Assembly: GCA_035471785.1 (NCBI GenBank)
Contig: DATIPQ010000017.1
Span: 201,082 to 265,081 of the forward strand
DNA: 64,000 nucleotides
Direction: 5' to 3'
DNA from: Acidobacteriota bacterium
GTDB taxonomy: Bacteria; Acidobacteriota; UBA6911; RPQK01; DATIPO01
The notes under the pieces are model-generated. The model was given only the letters and a program-made list of their open reading frames with translations, did not search any database and was not told the origin of the DNA. Below, in pieces: positions 16,497 to 25,275 of the stretch (the first letter of the stretch is position 1; each line of letters starts with the position of its first letter). Position numbers and translations under genes: made by a program.

Positions 16497-17054
16497 CTAA
16501 GCGCGTTCGATGTAGCGGCCTTCGGAAGGGTCGACGCGGACGACGTCGCCCACCTTCACAAAAGGCGGTACCTGAACCACCACGCCGGTCTCCAGAGTAG
16601 CCGGCTTGGGCGAATTGCTGGCGGTAGCCCCTTTCAGCTCGGGTTCCGTTTCAGTCACCTGCAACTCCACCACCTTGGGCAGGCTGACGCCGATGGGGGA
16701 GTCTTCAAAAAACTCCACCTCGATGGTCTGCTCTTCCTTCAGGTAGTCCTTGGCGTCGCCCAGCATCTCCACGTCGATGGGGAACTGCTCGTAGGTTTCG
16801 GTGTTCATGAAATGGTAGTGGGTGCCGTCGTTATATAGGTACTGCATCTCCTTCTGCTCAAGGATGACGCGCTCAACCGTCTCATTGGAATTGAAGCGCT
16901 GCTCGTAGGAGGCTCCCGTTTTCAGGTTCCGCAGCAGCGCCCGCACGATGGCCTGTCCCTTGCCGGGCGTGCGGTGATGAAAGTCCATCACCCGGTGGGG
17001 TTCTCCGTTGACCAGCAAAACGTTTCCCTTGCGGATCTGGGTGGCGTGAATCAT
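16497..17054 (-). CDS. efp: translation elongation factor P
   Basis: A 185-aa factor that relieves ribosome stalling at polyproline. The KOW-like domain I carries the tip loop RTPGKGQA with lysine K32. The two OB domains follow, ending with the signature region VQVPPFVKVGDVVRVDPSEGRYIERA split across domain III. A lysine at the tip is the form modified by EpmA/B or left unmodified; no modification gene is adjacent. It is the first gene of the efp/ETF-QO/PLP-enzyme transcript. Confidence 0.95.
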   Translation of the reverse strand: MIHATQIRKGNVLLVNGEPHRVMDFHHRTPGKGQAIVRALLRNLKTGASYEQRFNSNETVERVILEQKEMQYLYNDGTHYHFMNTETYEQFPIDVEMLGDAKDYLKEEQTIEVEFFEDSPIGVSLPKVVELQVTETEPELKGATASNSPKPATLETGVVVQVPPFVKVGDVVRVDPSEGRYIERA

Positions 17055-17295
17055 AGGCTCGCTAAGATATCAGAGCCGCGCTCAGCCGCGCAATCAGAGC
17101 GAAGCGCTCCATAGCTTTAGCGACGGAGGGCTTGCGCCCCCCCTTGTCAGAATTCCGACCGAACGTACGGTAAAACGTAACCCGTCTCCCACGGACCACA
17201 TCCAACCGCGCCAAAGACGGATGACTTGCATTCGATCAAGCGCCATCCGTGCTTGGAACGAAAGTTAATGGAGAACTGAGGAGAAACGACACCAC

Positions 17296-17703
17296 ATGAA
17301 AAACATAGCCACAACCCTTGCCTGGGTCTTCGCGGCGGCTTTCGCGGCGGCGGCCCTGATCGGATTCATCCCCAACCCGTTGGTTGGCAAAAATGGATTC
17401 TTCGTCACCAACACTGCTCACAACCTGGTCCACCTCTTCACGGCCGTCGGATTCGTGGCCGTGGCGCTGGCGGGAAGCCGGGCTTCCACCGCCTTCATGC
17501 TGTCCTTCGGCGTTGTCTACACCCTGGTGGGACTCTACGGATTCATCGCCCTGGGCGGCGCTTCCGAGGGGCACCTGCTGGGAGTGGTCCACATCAACTT
17601 CGTGGACAACTTCCTCCACCTTGGCCTGGGCGCGGCCATCGCCGCCGGAGGCTACGTGTCGCATAAGTCGACGCAAACCGCCGCCCTGGCCCATCAGGCC
17701 TGA
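17296..17703 (+). CDS. DUF4383 membrane protein
   Basis: A 135-aa protein with four hydrophobic segments and the DUF4383 pattern: an N-terminal FIPNPLVG region, then TNTAHNLVHLFTAVGF, and a later VDNFLHLGLG. The conserved HNxxH and NxxH histidines sit in membrane segments. Function is unknown. GAGGAG precedes the ATG. A YHS protein follows 51 bp downstream and may share the transcript. Confidence 0.8.
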   Translation: MKNIATTLAWVFAAAFAAAALIGFIPNPLVGKNGFFVTNTAHNLVHLFTAVGFVAVALAGSRASTAFMLSFGVVYTLVGLYGFIALGGASEGHLLGVVHINFVDNFLHLGLGAAIAAGGYVSHKSTQTAALAHQA

Positions 17704-17754
17704 AGCGAATCTCAAATCAGAAAACCAAATCAATCAGACGAGGAAAGTAAAGAT

Positions 17755-18213
17755 ATGAAACGCATCATCGCAACTATAGCCACCCTATCCCTGCTGCTGG
17801 CCGGCAGCTCTTTGCTGCTGGCTGGCAGCCCCCACAGCACCAGCACCGTCGCCCTCGCCGGCTATGACGCCGTGGCTTATCACAGCCAGGCCAAGGCCGT
17901 CCGCGGCAGCGGAGACCACATCGCCGAGTACCAGGGCGAGACCTATCTCTTCGCCAGCGAGGACAACAAGAAGGCCTTTGAGCGCAACCCTTCCAAGTAC
18001 GCTCCGGCTTTCGGCGGTTTCTGCGCCTACGGCGTGTCGGTTGGCAAGAAGTTCGTAGGCGATCCCGAGGTCTGGAGGATCGTCAACGGCACCCTCTACC
18101 TCAACCTCAACCGCCAAATCCAGTCCACTTGGAAGCAAGACATTCCCGGCAACATCTCAAAAGCCGAGAAGAACTGGACCGAGATCAAGGATAAAGCTCC
18201 CTCTGATCTCTAA
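17755..18213 (+). CDS. secreted YHS-domain protein
   Basis: A 152-aa protein with a signal peptide (residues 1 to about 24) and a YHS domain: GYDAVAYHSQ, then the F-x-x-x-x-x-N-x-x-F segment FASEDNKKAFERNPSKYAPAF split, then GGFCAYGVSVGKKF. YHS domains are small, often metal-associated modules of exported proteins and metal ATPases. The signal region holds a tandem repeat at DNA level giving LLLAGSS and LLLAGSP. It is probably the second gene after DUF4383. Confidence 0.85.
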   Translation: MKRIIATIATLSLLLAGSSLLLAGSPHSTSTVALAGYDAVAYHSQAKAVRGSGDHIAEYQGETYLFASEDNKKAFERNPSKYAPAFGGFCAYGVSVGKKFVGDPEVWRIVNGTLYLNLNRQIQSTWKQDIPGNISKAEKNWTEIKDKAPSDL

Positions 18214-18284
18214 GTCCGACCATTCCCAAAAACACCCGCGCAACATAGGTCTCCCCCCTTTGACGCGGGAACCCCGACGGGTTT

Positions 18285-18308
18285 CGGACCCGGGTTCTCC
18301 CGGGTCCG
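18285..18308. terminator. strong hairpin after the YHS gene (terminator-like)
   Basis: CGGACCCGGG and CCCGGGTCCG pair perfectly (10 bp) around TTCT, about 70 bp after the YHS stop. There is no U-run, so it could be a Rho-assisted terminator or an mRNA 3'-end stabilizer. Confidence 0.5.
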
Positions 18309-18327
18309 GACCTGTCCCCCCAAGCCA

Positions 18328-18360
18328 AGGTCGAAGTGCGATTTACGAAGTTCGAAGTGC
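18328..18360 (+). repeat. short TCGAAGTGCGA repeats
   Basis: The motif (T)TCGAAGTGCG occurs twice in 33 bp. A similar AAGTTCGAAG/C cluster is at 47148-47190 after pntB. Both lie just beyond a gene 3' end. Confidence 0.4.
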
Positions 18361-18426
18361 GCTCTCCTGTTGAATCGGCTACAATGCTGTCCGCTTTTTT
18401 CCGAAGCGAGGAGGGGAAGAAACCTA

Positions 18427-19074
18427 ATGAAGAAGCTGCTAATCGGGTGCGCGCTTTTGGTCGTGGTGGTGGGAATCGGAATTGCGGTGGGGAGCTATTT
18501 CTTTGTCTACAAGCCCTTGAGCGATGCCTACGCGGAGGTCACGGCCTTTGCCGAAGAGTACAACCGCGTGGAGCAGCAAGTCGAGAACACGCGGCCTTAT
18601 CCGATTCCCGCCAACGGGCTCCTGGACGCCGCCCAAGTCGAGCGTTTCGTGGCCGTGCAGCGCGACATCCGTTCCCAGTTGGGAGAGGAGTACCAGCGGA
18701 TGGAGGACAAGTATCGGTCGAAGAAGGGCAGCGACATGGGGGTCATGGACTACCTGAGCTTCTTCACCGACATGCGGGGTCTTATTCTTGAGGCAAAGCG
18801 CGCCCAGGTCGAGGCCATCAACCGTCAGGGCTTCAGCATGGAAGAGTACCGCTGGGTGCGCCGGAGCTGCTATCAGGCGCTGGGCGCCGACATCGCCAAT
18901 AGCGCCATCGACGAGATCGTCAGGGCCGCCAAGCAGTCGGACATCAGCGGCGTCGACCTTTCAAAGCTGGAGGAGTCGAAGACCCAGACCGCTCCACAGC
19001 ACAACATCGACCTGCTTAAGCCCTACCGTGACGAGTGGCAGAACTGGGCGCCCTACGGGTGGCTGGGGATCTAG
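18427..19074 (+). CDS. membrane-anchored hypothetical protein
   Basis: A 215-aa protein with an N-terminal transmembrane segment (about residues 4-28, MKKLLIGCALLVVVVGIGIAV region) and a helical extracytoplasmic part rich in charged residues. A conserved-looking YRWVRRSCYQALG lies near residue 140. The ATG at 18427 is chosen over 18370 because GAGGAGGGG precedes it. TACAAT at 18380-18385 could be its -10. LIGC resembles a lipobox but the helix continues after it. The 3' end overlaps the convergent M20 gene by 4 bp. No family recognised. Confidence 0.7.
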   Translation: MKKLLIGCALLVVVVGIGIAVGSYFFVYKPLSDAYAEVTAFAEEYNRVEQQVENTRPYPIPANGLLDAAQVERFVAVQRDIRSQLGEEYQRMEDKYRSKKGSDMGVMDYLSFFTDMRGLILEAKRAQVEAINRQGFSMEEYRWVRRSCYQALGADIANSAIDEIVRAAKQSDISGVDLSKLEESKTQTAPQHNIDLLKPYRDEWQNWAPYGWLGI

Positions 19075-20246
19075 CGTCCCGGGGCACAGAGGGAATCGCC
19101 GCAATAGGAGAGGACGCTCCGATGGAGGATGCGGGCCAAGTCAACGACCGAATCGGCGTCCACCCATTCTGACTCGCTATGCAGGCCTTCGCCTTTGGGT
19201 CCGATCACCACGGTTTCAATCCCGGCTGCCGCCAGCAGGCCCGAATCCTCCCACCAGGGGTGAGCGATGATACGCGGCGCCTCCCCGCGGACGGCTTCAG
19301 CCTCGGCCCAGACGGTTTGGACGATCAGCCGCTCTGGATCGGTCTGGAAGGGAGCCCGCCATTGCAGGAGCTCCAGCGAGCCTTGAAAGCCTTCCACCCG
19401 CTTGCCCAGCGCTTCGAGGGTCTGGCGCAACTCGGCAGTCACTCCGTCCACCGTCTGTCCCGGAACGGTACGGCATTCCACCTGGGCGGCGCAATGGCCG
19501 GAGTAGATGAAGGGCTGCTTGCCTCCAGAGATCAGTGGGACGTGCAGCGAGGCCGAGCCCAGCATCGGGTGGCGGTGCTCCCGCTCCCATTCATGCTTGA
19601 GCCGCTCAAGTTCGGCCAGCAACAGCCCCATGTGCATGTTGGCGTCGATTCCAATGTCGGATTGGCCGCCGTGAGCAGTGCGTCCGCGGGTACCTACCTT
19701 GAAGAGGGCGAAACCGCGGTGGGCGATGCAAACGTCGAGATCGGTAGGTTCGAGCACGATGGCGGCGTCGGTCTTCACCTCTTCCATGAGGCGCTCCGTT
19801 CCGATGCTCTCATGCTCTTCGTCGGCCACGAAAGCCAGCACCAAGTCGCCTTTCAACTCGACTCCGCTCTCGGAAACCGCCTTGGCCGCCCCTAACACGG
19901 CGGCCATCCCGCCCTTGCTGTCCTGCGCCCCGCGTCCCCACACGCGTCCCCCGCGCAAGTCGCCCGAGAACGGATCCTTCATTCCCTCCACGCCCACCGT
20001 ATCGAGATGAACGTTGAGCATCAGCGAGGGGCCATCGGCGGTCCCCCGGCGCCGGGCGACGACATTGCATCGCTCCTCTCCCAGTTGCTGGGACTCGGTT
20101 TCCCAGCCCATTTCCTCGAGCCTTCGAGAGACAAACCGTGCCAGTGCCGCTTCCCCCGGCGCCCCTTCTTGCAGACCGGGATTGCGGGAGTCGATTCGAA
20201 CCAGGCTCTGCAGGGTTTCAAGCGTGAAGTCGCGGTCAATGAGCAT
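19071..20246 (-). CDS. M20-family metallopeptidase (ArgE/DapE/CPG2-like)
   Basis: A 391-aa cytoplasmic zinc hydrolase. The catalytic/metal motifs are NVHLDTVG (H80, D82), GRGAQDSKGGMAA (bridging Asp), ADEEHESIGT (catalytic and metal Glu) and a late H in GEGLHSESEWV. An internal dimerization lid domain carries GRTAHGGQSDIGIDAN. The family deacylates N-acyl amino acids or cleaves small peptides; ArgE, DapE and carboxypeptidase G2 cannot be told apart here. No arginine or lysine genes are adjacent. The ATG at 20246 was chosen by alignment to the usual family start. Confidence 0.88.
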   Translation of the reverse strand: MLIDRDFTLETLQSLVRIDSRNPGLQEGAPGEAALARFVSRRLEEMGWETESQQLGEERCNVVARRRGTADGPSLMLNVHLDTVGVEGMKDPFSGDLRGGRVWGRGAQDSKGGMAAVLGAAKAVSESGVELKGDLVLAFVADEEHESIGTERLMEEVKTDAAIVLEPTDLDVCIAHRGFALFKVGTRGRTAHGGQSDIGIDANMHMGLLLAELERLKHEWEREHRHPMLGSASLHVPLISGGKQPFIYSGHCAAQVECRTVPGQTVDGVTAELRQTLEALGKRVEGFQGSLELLQWRAPFQTDPERLIVQTVWAEAEAVRGEAPRIIAHPWWEDSGLLAAAGIETVVIGPKGEGLHSESEWVDADSVVDLARILHRSVLSYCGDSLCAPGR

Positions 20247-20354
20247 GGCGTAGATGTTCCGACTGTTCCGACTTGGCCGCGCCTTGTCCCACAAGCGCTT
20301 CGTGCGCCTCCTGCTGCCGAGAGGTGCAACCAACAGGCACCACTTCGATCATCC

Positions 20355-21536
20355 TCACTCCAGAGCCTGGGCGAAGTCGGACTGGAGATCTTTCAGGTTC
20401 TCGATGCCCACCGAGCAGCGGATGAGCGTTTCGGGGATGCCCAGTTGCGCCCGCTGCTCGGGGGTCAGCTCGACGTGGCTGGTGGCGGCGGGAGGGCCGA
20501 TCAGGGTAGAGACCGATCCCAGGCTGGCCGCCCGATGAGCGTAGCGAAGCCTCTCCAGGAAGCGCTTTACCTCCTCATATCCGCCGGGAAGGCTGAAACT
20601 GACCACGCCTCCGAAACCGCTCATTTGCTTGCGGGCGATGGAGTGGCCGGGGTCGTCTTCCAGTCCGGGGTAGTAGACCTGCTCGACCCTGGAGTGACCT
20701 CGGAGAAAGCGCGCCAGTCCGAGGGCGTTTTCATTGTGGCGCTGGACGCGCACTTCCAGCGTCTTGATGCTGCGGATGAGCTGATGAGCCACCGCGGGAG
20801 CCAGGCTGGCCCCGTTGACCTCGCGGAACTGGAAGATTTTCTTGACCAGGTCGCCGCGTCCGCAGAGGACCCCGGCAAGAGTGTCGGAGTGGCCTCCCAG
20901 GAACTTAGTGGCGCTGTGCAGGACCAAGTCGGCGCCCATCTCCAGAGGACGCTGGTTGACGGGCGTGGCGAAGGTATTGTCGACCACGGTGACGGCTCCG
21001 GCCCGCTTTCCCGCCTTGATGAGGCGGTCCAGGTCGAGCACCTTGAGGGTCGGATTGGTGGGGCTCTCCAGGTAGAGCAGGTCGCAGCCTTCCGCGACGG
21101 CGGCCTCGATGGCCTCGTGATCGTCGGTTTGGCAAAGCTCCACTTCCACCCCGTAGCGCGGCAGGTATTGCAGGAAGAGCAGGCTGGTGCCTCCGTAGGT
21201 GTCGCGGATGCTGACCACCCGGCGTCCGGGACGCAGCAGGGCGAAGAAGGTGGTGCAGACGGCGGCCATTCCTGAAGAGAAGCTGATGGCCGCCTCGCCG
21301 CCTTCCAGCAGCCGCATCTTTTCCTCGAAGACCTGAACGGTGGGATTGGTGTTGCGGCTGTAGACATGGCCGGGGGCGCGTCCCAGGCTCACCTCCAACC
21401 AGGTGTCGACGTCGTCGAAGCCGAAGGTCACGCTGTGCACCAGTGGAACCTGGGTGGCGCCCTGCCAGCCCAGTTCGTCCTCGCCGCCCCAGACGGCCTG
21501 CGTCCCCAGCCCGGGCTTCTTCTCCTCTTGGTTCAT
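20355..21536 (-). CDS. Cys/Met metabolism PLP enzyme (cystathionine gamma-synthase/lyase type)
   Basis: A 393-aa aspartate-aminotransferase-fold enzyme. PLP lysine K211 is in LHSATKFLGGHSD; other hallmarks are YSRNTNPTVQVFEEK, FSSGMAA and YLESPTNPTLKV. The family includes cystathionine gamma-synthase, gamma-lyase, beta-lyase, methionine gamma-lyase and O-acetylhomoserine sulfhydrylase; the sequence alone does not separate these. AAGGAG sits 2 nt before the ATG, closer than usual. The VOC gene is 25 bp upstream in the same direction. Confidence 0.9.
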   Translation of the reverse strand: MNQEEKKPGLGTQAVWGGEDELGWQGATQVPLVHSVTFGFDDVDTWLEVSLGRAPGHVYSRNTNPTVQVFEEKMRLLEGGEAAISFSSGMAAVCTTFFALLRPGRRVVSIRDTYGGTSLLFLQYLPRYGVEVELCQTDDHEAIEAAVAEGCDLLYLESPTNPTLKVLDLDRLIKAGKRAGAVTVVDNTFATPVNQRPLEMGADLVLHSATKFLGGHSDTLAGVLCGRGDLVKKIFQFREVNGASLAPAVAHQLIRSIKTLEVRVQRHNENALGLARFLRGHSRVEQVYYPGLEDDPGHSIARKQMSGFGGVVSFSLPGGYEEVKRFLERLRYAHRAASLGSVSTLIGPPAATSHVELTPEQRAQLGIPETLIRCSVGIENLKDLQSDFAQALE

Positions 21537-21561
21537 TGCTCCTTACCTCTCAAGTTGTCCG

Positions 21562-21984
21562 TCATCGCATCACCTCTCCGAAGGTCATGTGATGTCCCCA
21601 GGGATCGACGACGGAGAAGTCCCGCAGTCCATAGTCGGTATCGCCCGGCTCCGCGGGCGGGTGCAGGGCCTGCTTGGGCGGGCAATCTTCGCGATTGGCG
21701 AGGGCGGCCGCCTCAGAGACCATTTCCCAGCACCTTCCCTTCATGACCTGGGCATGGCAGGCAGATACGTCGTCGACAATGAAGTACACGTCAGCCCGTT
21801 CGCAGGGTTCGGATTTGCAGAGCATGATGGAACACTCGCCCCGATAGAGGCCCGCATGGGTGGGATTGTCGTCGGGCCAGCTCCAGTCGGTCTCAAATCC
21901 CAGGCGGGTGTAGAAGTCGATGCCGGCTTGCAGCTCGGGAACCGCGAAGGTGGGGATGGTGGTTGTGATTTTCCAGTCTTTCAT
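21562..21984 (-). CDS. VOC-family (glyoxalase/bleomycin-resistance-like) protein
   Basis: A 140-aa protein with paired beta-alpha-beta-beta-beta modules. The first opens with TIPTFAVPELQAGIDFYTRLGFE, broken here at the usual VOC helix, and the second ends with RDFSVVDPWGHHMTFGE, the typical metal-site strand. It could be a dioxygenase, a lyase or a resistance protein. DUF72 lies 14 bp upstream and the Cys/Met PLP gene 25 bp downstream, so the three are likely co-transcribed. Confidence 0.8.
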   Translation of the reverse strand: MKDWKITTTIPTFAVPELQAGIDFYTRLGFETDWSWPDDNPTHAGLYRGECSIMLCKSEPCERADVYFIVDDVSACHAQVMKGRCWEMVSEAAALANREDCPPKQALHPPAEPGDTDYGLRDFSVVDPWGHHMTFGEVMR

Positions 21985-21998
21985 AGGGCTTCTGGTCC

Positions 21999-22985
21999 TC
22001 AGTCCTCATGGGACGCGACGATAGCTTCGGCCAGGCTGAACAGGGTGAGCGGTGCGCAGCCTTCGGCCTTGTTGTTGGCGATGACGTAGACGTCCCGTCC
22101 CGAAGCGGCGGCGGAACGGCAGATGGTGGCCGCCGCCTGACGGGTGGGGCGGTCGGGATCGACCTGGCGATCATAGGGATGATAGCGCTGGCCGGCCGAC
22201 TCGTAGGTGAGTCCTGTATGCAGCATCCAGCGGATGACGGTGGGGCCGGGGAGATGGCGGATCCTCTCGGCCTGGCGGTTGATGGGCGGCATGGTGGGAT
22301 GGATGTTGAGGCAATGCACGACGCCGCTTTCTTCAAGCACCTTCAGGTAGTCGTCCTGAAAGAGTTCGCTGTTGCGCAGTTCCACGGCGTAGTGGAGGCC
22401 CGGAGGAAGCGAGGTCAAAAAGCGCAGCAGCCGCCGGCAGAAGACGCGGCGTCCCCCGAGCCGGCCCACGTCCATGGGACTGAACTGAAAGAGAAGCACG
22501 CCCGCCTTGTCGCCCAAGCCTTCCCGATAGGGGCGCACGACGAATTCCTCGGCGTAGTCTGAATCCAGAAAGTAAGCGTTGTCTTGCCCCGCCTTCTCGC
22601 CGTAGCGGTTGTGGAGGGGAAAATGGGCGACCGTGCAGTATTCGTGGGCCTTGACCAGGAAGCGGAAGCCTTCAGGGACGTCCTGGGCGTAAGCCGCGAA
22701 GTCCTCGGCGGTGATGGGAGCGTAGAAGGTGCGGTCGACTCCAGCGGCTCGCAGCAAAGGATGGCGGGCATAAGCCCACAGCCCATGCCGTGCCAGCAGT
22801 TGCGAGGTTGCGCCCCGGTCGTAGAGGATGCCCTTCCAGCCCGGAAAAGACCAGGTTGAGGTTCCCAGGCGGATGCCCGCCGGCAACTTCTCGGCCGTGT
22901 GGCGCAAAGACTCGTCGACCGGCGCGGGAAGGACTTTGCGTCCCGTAGGCATCTGCTCTTCAAACAACGATAGCTGCCCGTCCAT
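21999..22985 (-). CDS. DUF72 (YecE-like) protein
   Basis: A 328-aa TIM-barrel-type protein. DUF72 hallmarks are RLGTSTWSFPGWKGILYD near the start, FTYAPI-like TFYAPITAEDF, FRFLVKAHEY, HYAVELRNSELF, and the late DVYVIANNKAEGCAP. The catalytic role is unknown. It is longer than E. coli YecE (~272 aa). It is probably the first gene of a transcript with VOC and the PLP enzyme. Confidence 0.88.
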   Translation of the reverse strand: MDGQLSLFEEQMPTGRKVLPAPVDESLRHTAEKLPAGIRLGTSTWSFPGWKGILYDRGATSQLLARHGLWAYARHPLLRAAGVDRTFYAPITAEDFAAYAQDVPEGFRFLVKAHEYCTVAHFPLHNRYGEKAGQDNAYFLDSDYAEEFVVRPYREGLGDKAGVLLFQFSPMDVGRLGGRRVFCRRLLRFLTSLPPGLHYAVELRNSELFQDDYLKVLEESGVVHCLNIHPTMPPINRQAERIRHLPGPTVIRWMLHTGLTYESAGQRYHPYDRQVDPDRPTRQAAATICRSAAASGRDVYVIANNKAEGCAPLTLFSLAEAIVASHED

Positions 22986-23040
22986 GGGCCCGATGATACG
23001 GCAATCTCTCTTTTTCGTGTTTCCGGGAGGGCGTTTTTTT

Positions 23041-24060
23041 TCAGACGCCCTTCACGTACCCCGCCAGCATCAAACCCAGCAGCACAGCCAGCATGGTGAT
23101 CCAGGTGGCGGCGGCGATACGGGTGGCCTTCCTGGCCCGCTTGGTCTCCCACCAGGTGCGCGGACGCACTTTCTGGATCAGGAAGGTGGCCACGGCGGCC
23201 AGATTGACGCAGGTCACGTTGGTCAAGGTGAGCATCAGAGCTCCCAAAGCCTGCGAAGGATATCCGGCGCCCACCAGCAATCCCGCCGTCACCAGCGGAG
23301 GCAGCAGGGCCACCGCCACCATCACGCCCACCACCACGGCGGGAACGCCGCTGGTAAAGGCCAGCGAACCGGCGCCGCCGGCCGCCAGCGCCAGGATGAT
23401 GTCGCCCACGTCGGCCCCTGTCCGCAAAGCCAGTTGGGGCTCCCGCGGATCGGCGTTAAGCAGGGCTCCGGCCAGCAGCGACAAGGCGACCGCAGTGACC
23501 AATCCGGCGGCGATGGCCTTCATGGAACGCTTGGCCAGCTTGGGGTCGCCCAGCGTGCAGGCCAGCGACAAGGCCACGTTGGGTCCCAGCAGCGGCGCGA
23601 TCACCATGGCTCCGATGATGATGGCCACCTCGCCCCGAATCAGGCCTACCGCCGCCACCACCGTCGAAAGGCCCACCATGGCCAGGTAGACGGGCGTCAG
23701 GCGGCTGGCCTGAGAGAGGTCCTGGTAAAGCTCCTCGCGGCTGATTCTCTTGGGTCCGGAGTCTTTCGATTCTTGCTTATCCCCCTCAGAGTCCTTTTCC
23801 TCCTCGTCCTGCTCGGCCGCGGGAATAGTGGCCTCCACGGGAAGGGAAGTGAGGCGAAAGCCGGAGTCGGAGCCGAAATGCGAGAGCAACTTGTCGGAAA
23901 CGGATTCCACCTGCTGGGCGTCGAGCAGAATGCGGACCTGACGGGTGGCGTTCTCGGGAGCCGACGTCCACAGATGGACGAGCGGGATCTCCTCCAGCAG
24001 ATCGGGGACGCCCTCGATCTCTTCCTTAGGTCCCGTGATTTCCAGCAGGCGTAAGGACAT
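23041..24060 (-). CDS. DUF389 membrane protein (TIGR00341 type)
   Basis: A 339-aa protein. The first ~95 residues form a soluble ferredoxin-like domain. A charged linker follows (EQDEEEKDSEGDKQ). The C-terminal ~220 residues hold about six transmembrane helices with the DUF389 core AIIIGAMVIAPLLGPNVALS, GVPAVVVGVMVAVALLPPLV and LTLTNVTCVNLAA. Function unknown. An ATG at 24060 is used; a TTG at 24075 would add five residues, and neither has a clear ribosome site. Confidence 0.85.
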   Translation of the reverse strand: MSLRLLEITGPKEEIEGVPDLLEEIPLVHLWTSAPENATRQVRILLDAQQVESVSDKLLSHFGSDSGFRLTSLPVEATIPAAEQDEEEKDSEGDKQESKDSGPKRISREELYQDLSQASRLTPVYLAMVGLSTVVAAVGLIRGEVAIIIGAMVIAPLLGPNVALSLACTLGDPKLAKRSMKAIAAGLVTAVALSLLAGALLNADPREPQLALRTGADVGDIILALAAGGAGSLAFTSGVPAVVVGVMVAVALLPPLVTAGLLVGAGYPSQALGALMLTLTNVTCVNLAAVATFLIQKVRPRTWWETKRARKATRIAAATWITMLAVLLGLMLAGYVKGV

Positions 24061-24151
24061 GCTTCGTTCGCTCAAGGACTACGTGCGGTTTTGGAATCAG
24101 AAACGACGTGATTCTAGCATCTTGCTCCCTGCCGGGAAAGACGATACGAAA

Positions 24152-24736
24152 TCAGGAGCCGCAGTCCTCGCAGGAGCAGTTTCGCGGATGGTAGGAGAGG
24201 ACGTTGCCGCGGCGGTCGAATTGAAAGCGGCAGCAGTCCTCGAGCAGCCCTTTGAGCTTGCGGCGTCCCCGCTGGATGCGCGACTTGGCGCCCGAAAGGC
24301 TGAGTCCCAGGCGCTCAGCGATCTCCTGCTGGGAGAGCCCTTCTACTTCGTAGAGGCGTACCGCACGGGAATATTCGGGGGGCAGGGAATCCAAGGCGGC
24401 CGGAAGCCAGGAGGCGACTTCCCGATTCAAGTTCGGCGTCGAGGAGGATGGGCCGGGCACAGCGTCCGCCGGGGATTCGCCAAGGTCGCCGGCAACGGTG
24501 CGCCCGCGGGCGCGGTAGTGATCGATGACCAGGTTGCGGGCGATCTGAAAGACCCAGCTATTGAGCCGCTGCTCGTCCCGCACCGAGTCCAGCTTGCGGT
24601 GGACGCGCAGAAAAGTCTCCTGCAAGAGGTCGTCGGCGACCTGGCGGTCGTGGGTGCGGGAGAGGAGAAAGCTCCTGAGCTTGGAACTCAGGAGCCCGTA
24701 AACCTCCTCGGTCGTTACTGGCCGGGAACTCGTCAT
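24152..24736 (-). CDS. ECF sigma factor, SigZ-like, with Cys-rich tail
   Basis: A 194-aa RNA polymerase sigma factor. Region 2 has DDLLQETFLRVHRKLDSV and the -10-binding WVFQIARNLVIDHYR. Region 4 has LPPEYSRAVRLYEVEGLSQQ followed by AERLGLSLSGAKSRIQRGR, a helix-turn-helix. The C-terminal extension ends RGNVLSYHPRNCSCEDCGS, with Cys pairs also in LEDCCRF, typical of SigZ-type factors and suggestive of metal or metalloid sensing. Its ATG overlaps the stop of the ArsI-like gene by ATGA, so the two are translationally coupled. No anti-sigma gene is adjacent. Confidence 0.85.
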   Translation of the reverse strand: MTSSRPVTTEEVYGLLSSKLRSFLLSRTHDRQVADDLLQETFLRVHRKLDSVRDEQRLNSWVFQIARNLVIDHYRARGRTVAGDLGESPADAVPGPSSSTPNLNREVASWLPAALDSLPPEYSRAVRLYEVEGLSQQEIAERLGLSLSGAKSRIQRGRRKLKGLLEDCCRFQFDRRGNVLSYHPRNCSCEDCGS

Positions 24737-25275
24737 CGGCTGCAACACTCCGTCCGGGCCTGGCCCGCTCCCGCGGCGGCGATCCTCTGCCGGTCCTCTT
24801 CGCTGCAGCACTCGGTCTCGGCTTCGCTGCAGCAGTCGCTGTCGGCCTGCCGCCGCTCAGGCGCGTCAGCCTGAGTGACCACGAAGACCTCCCACTCGTT
24901 GCCGTCGGGGTCGTTGGCCCAGACCTTGTCCTGTACAGCGTAGCAGCAGGCGGTCTGCTCCTCCACCTTGACCTCGATTCCCGCCTGGCGCAGTCGCTGC
25001 GAGGCCTCCTCCACGGCCTGGGTCGACTTGACCTGAATGCCGTAGTGGGTGGGCAGGTTGCTCGTGGCCTTTGAGCCGTTGCTCTGGTTGAGGGTCAGAT
25101 TGACCGAAGGATCTGCGGGTTCGAACTTGACGTAGCCCGGCCTCTCCTTGGAGGGTTCGACGCCCAACAGGGTGCGGTAGAAGGCGCGCGAGCGATCGAG
25201 ATCGCCTGCTGCCAGTCCGATATGTATGCGGGTCTGCCCCGGAAACTCAACCGCTGAAACGTGGTTTTCCTTCAT
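24733..25275 (-). CDS. arsI: ArsI/CadI-family VOC protein (C-As lyase-like)
   Basis: A 180-aa protein with an ArsI-type vicinal oxygen chelate fold: RIHIGLAAGDLDRSRAFYRT, YVKFEPADPSVNLTLNQ, THYGIQVKS, then EQTACCYAVQDKVWANDPDG. ACCYA carries the vicinal cysteines that bind trivalent organoarsenicals, and WANDPDGNEWEVF carries the metal-site Glu. ArsI cleaves the C-As bond of methylarsenite; related CadI proteins are cadmium-induced. The tail has three further CC pairs (DCCSE, ECCSE, ECCSR). AAGGAG lies 8 nt before the ATG. It is coupled to a SigZ-like factor. No arsR, arsB or arsM is visible, so substrate remains inferred. Confidence 0.85.
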   Translation of the reverse strand: MKENHVSAVEFPGQTRIHIGLAAGDLDRSRAFYRTLLGVEPSKERPGYVKFEPADPSVNLTLNQSNGSKATSNLPTHYGIQVKSTQAVEEASQRLRQAGIEVKVEEQTACCYAVQDKVWANDPDGNEWEVFVVTQADAPERRQADSDCCSEAETECCSEEDRQRIAAAGAGQARTECCSR

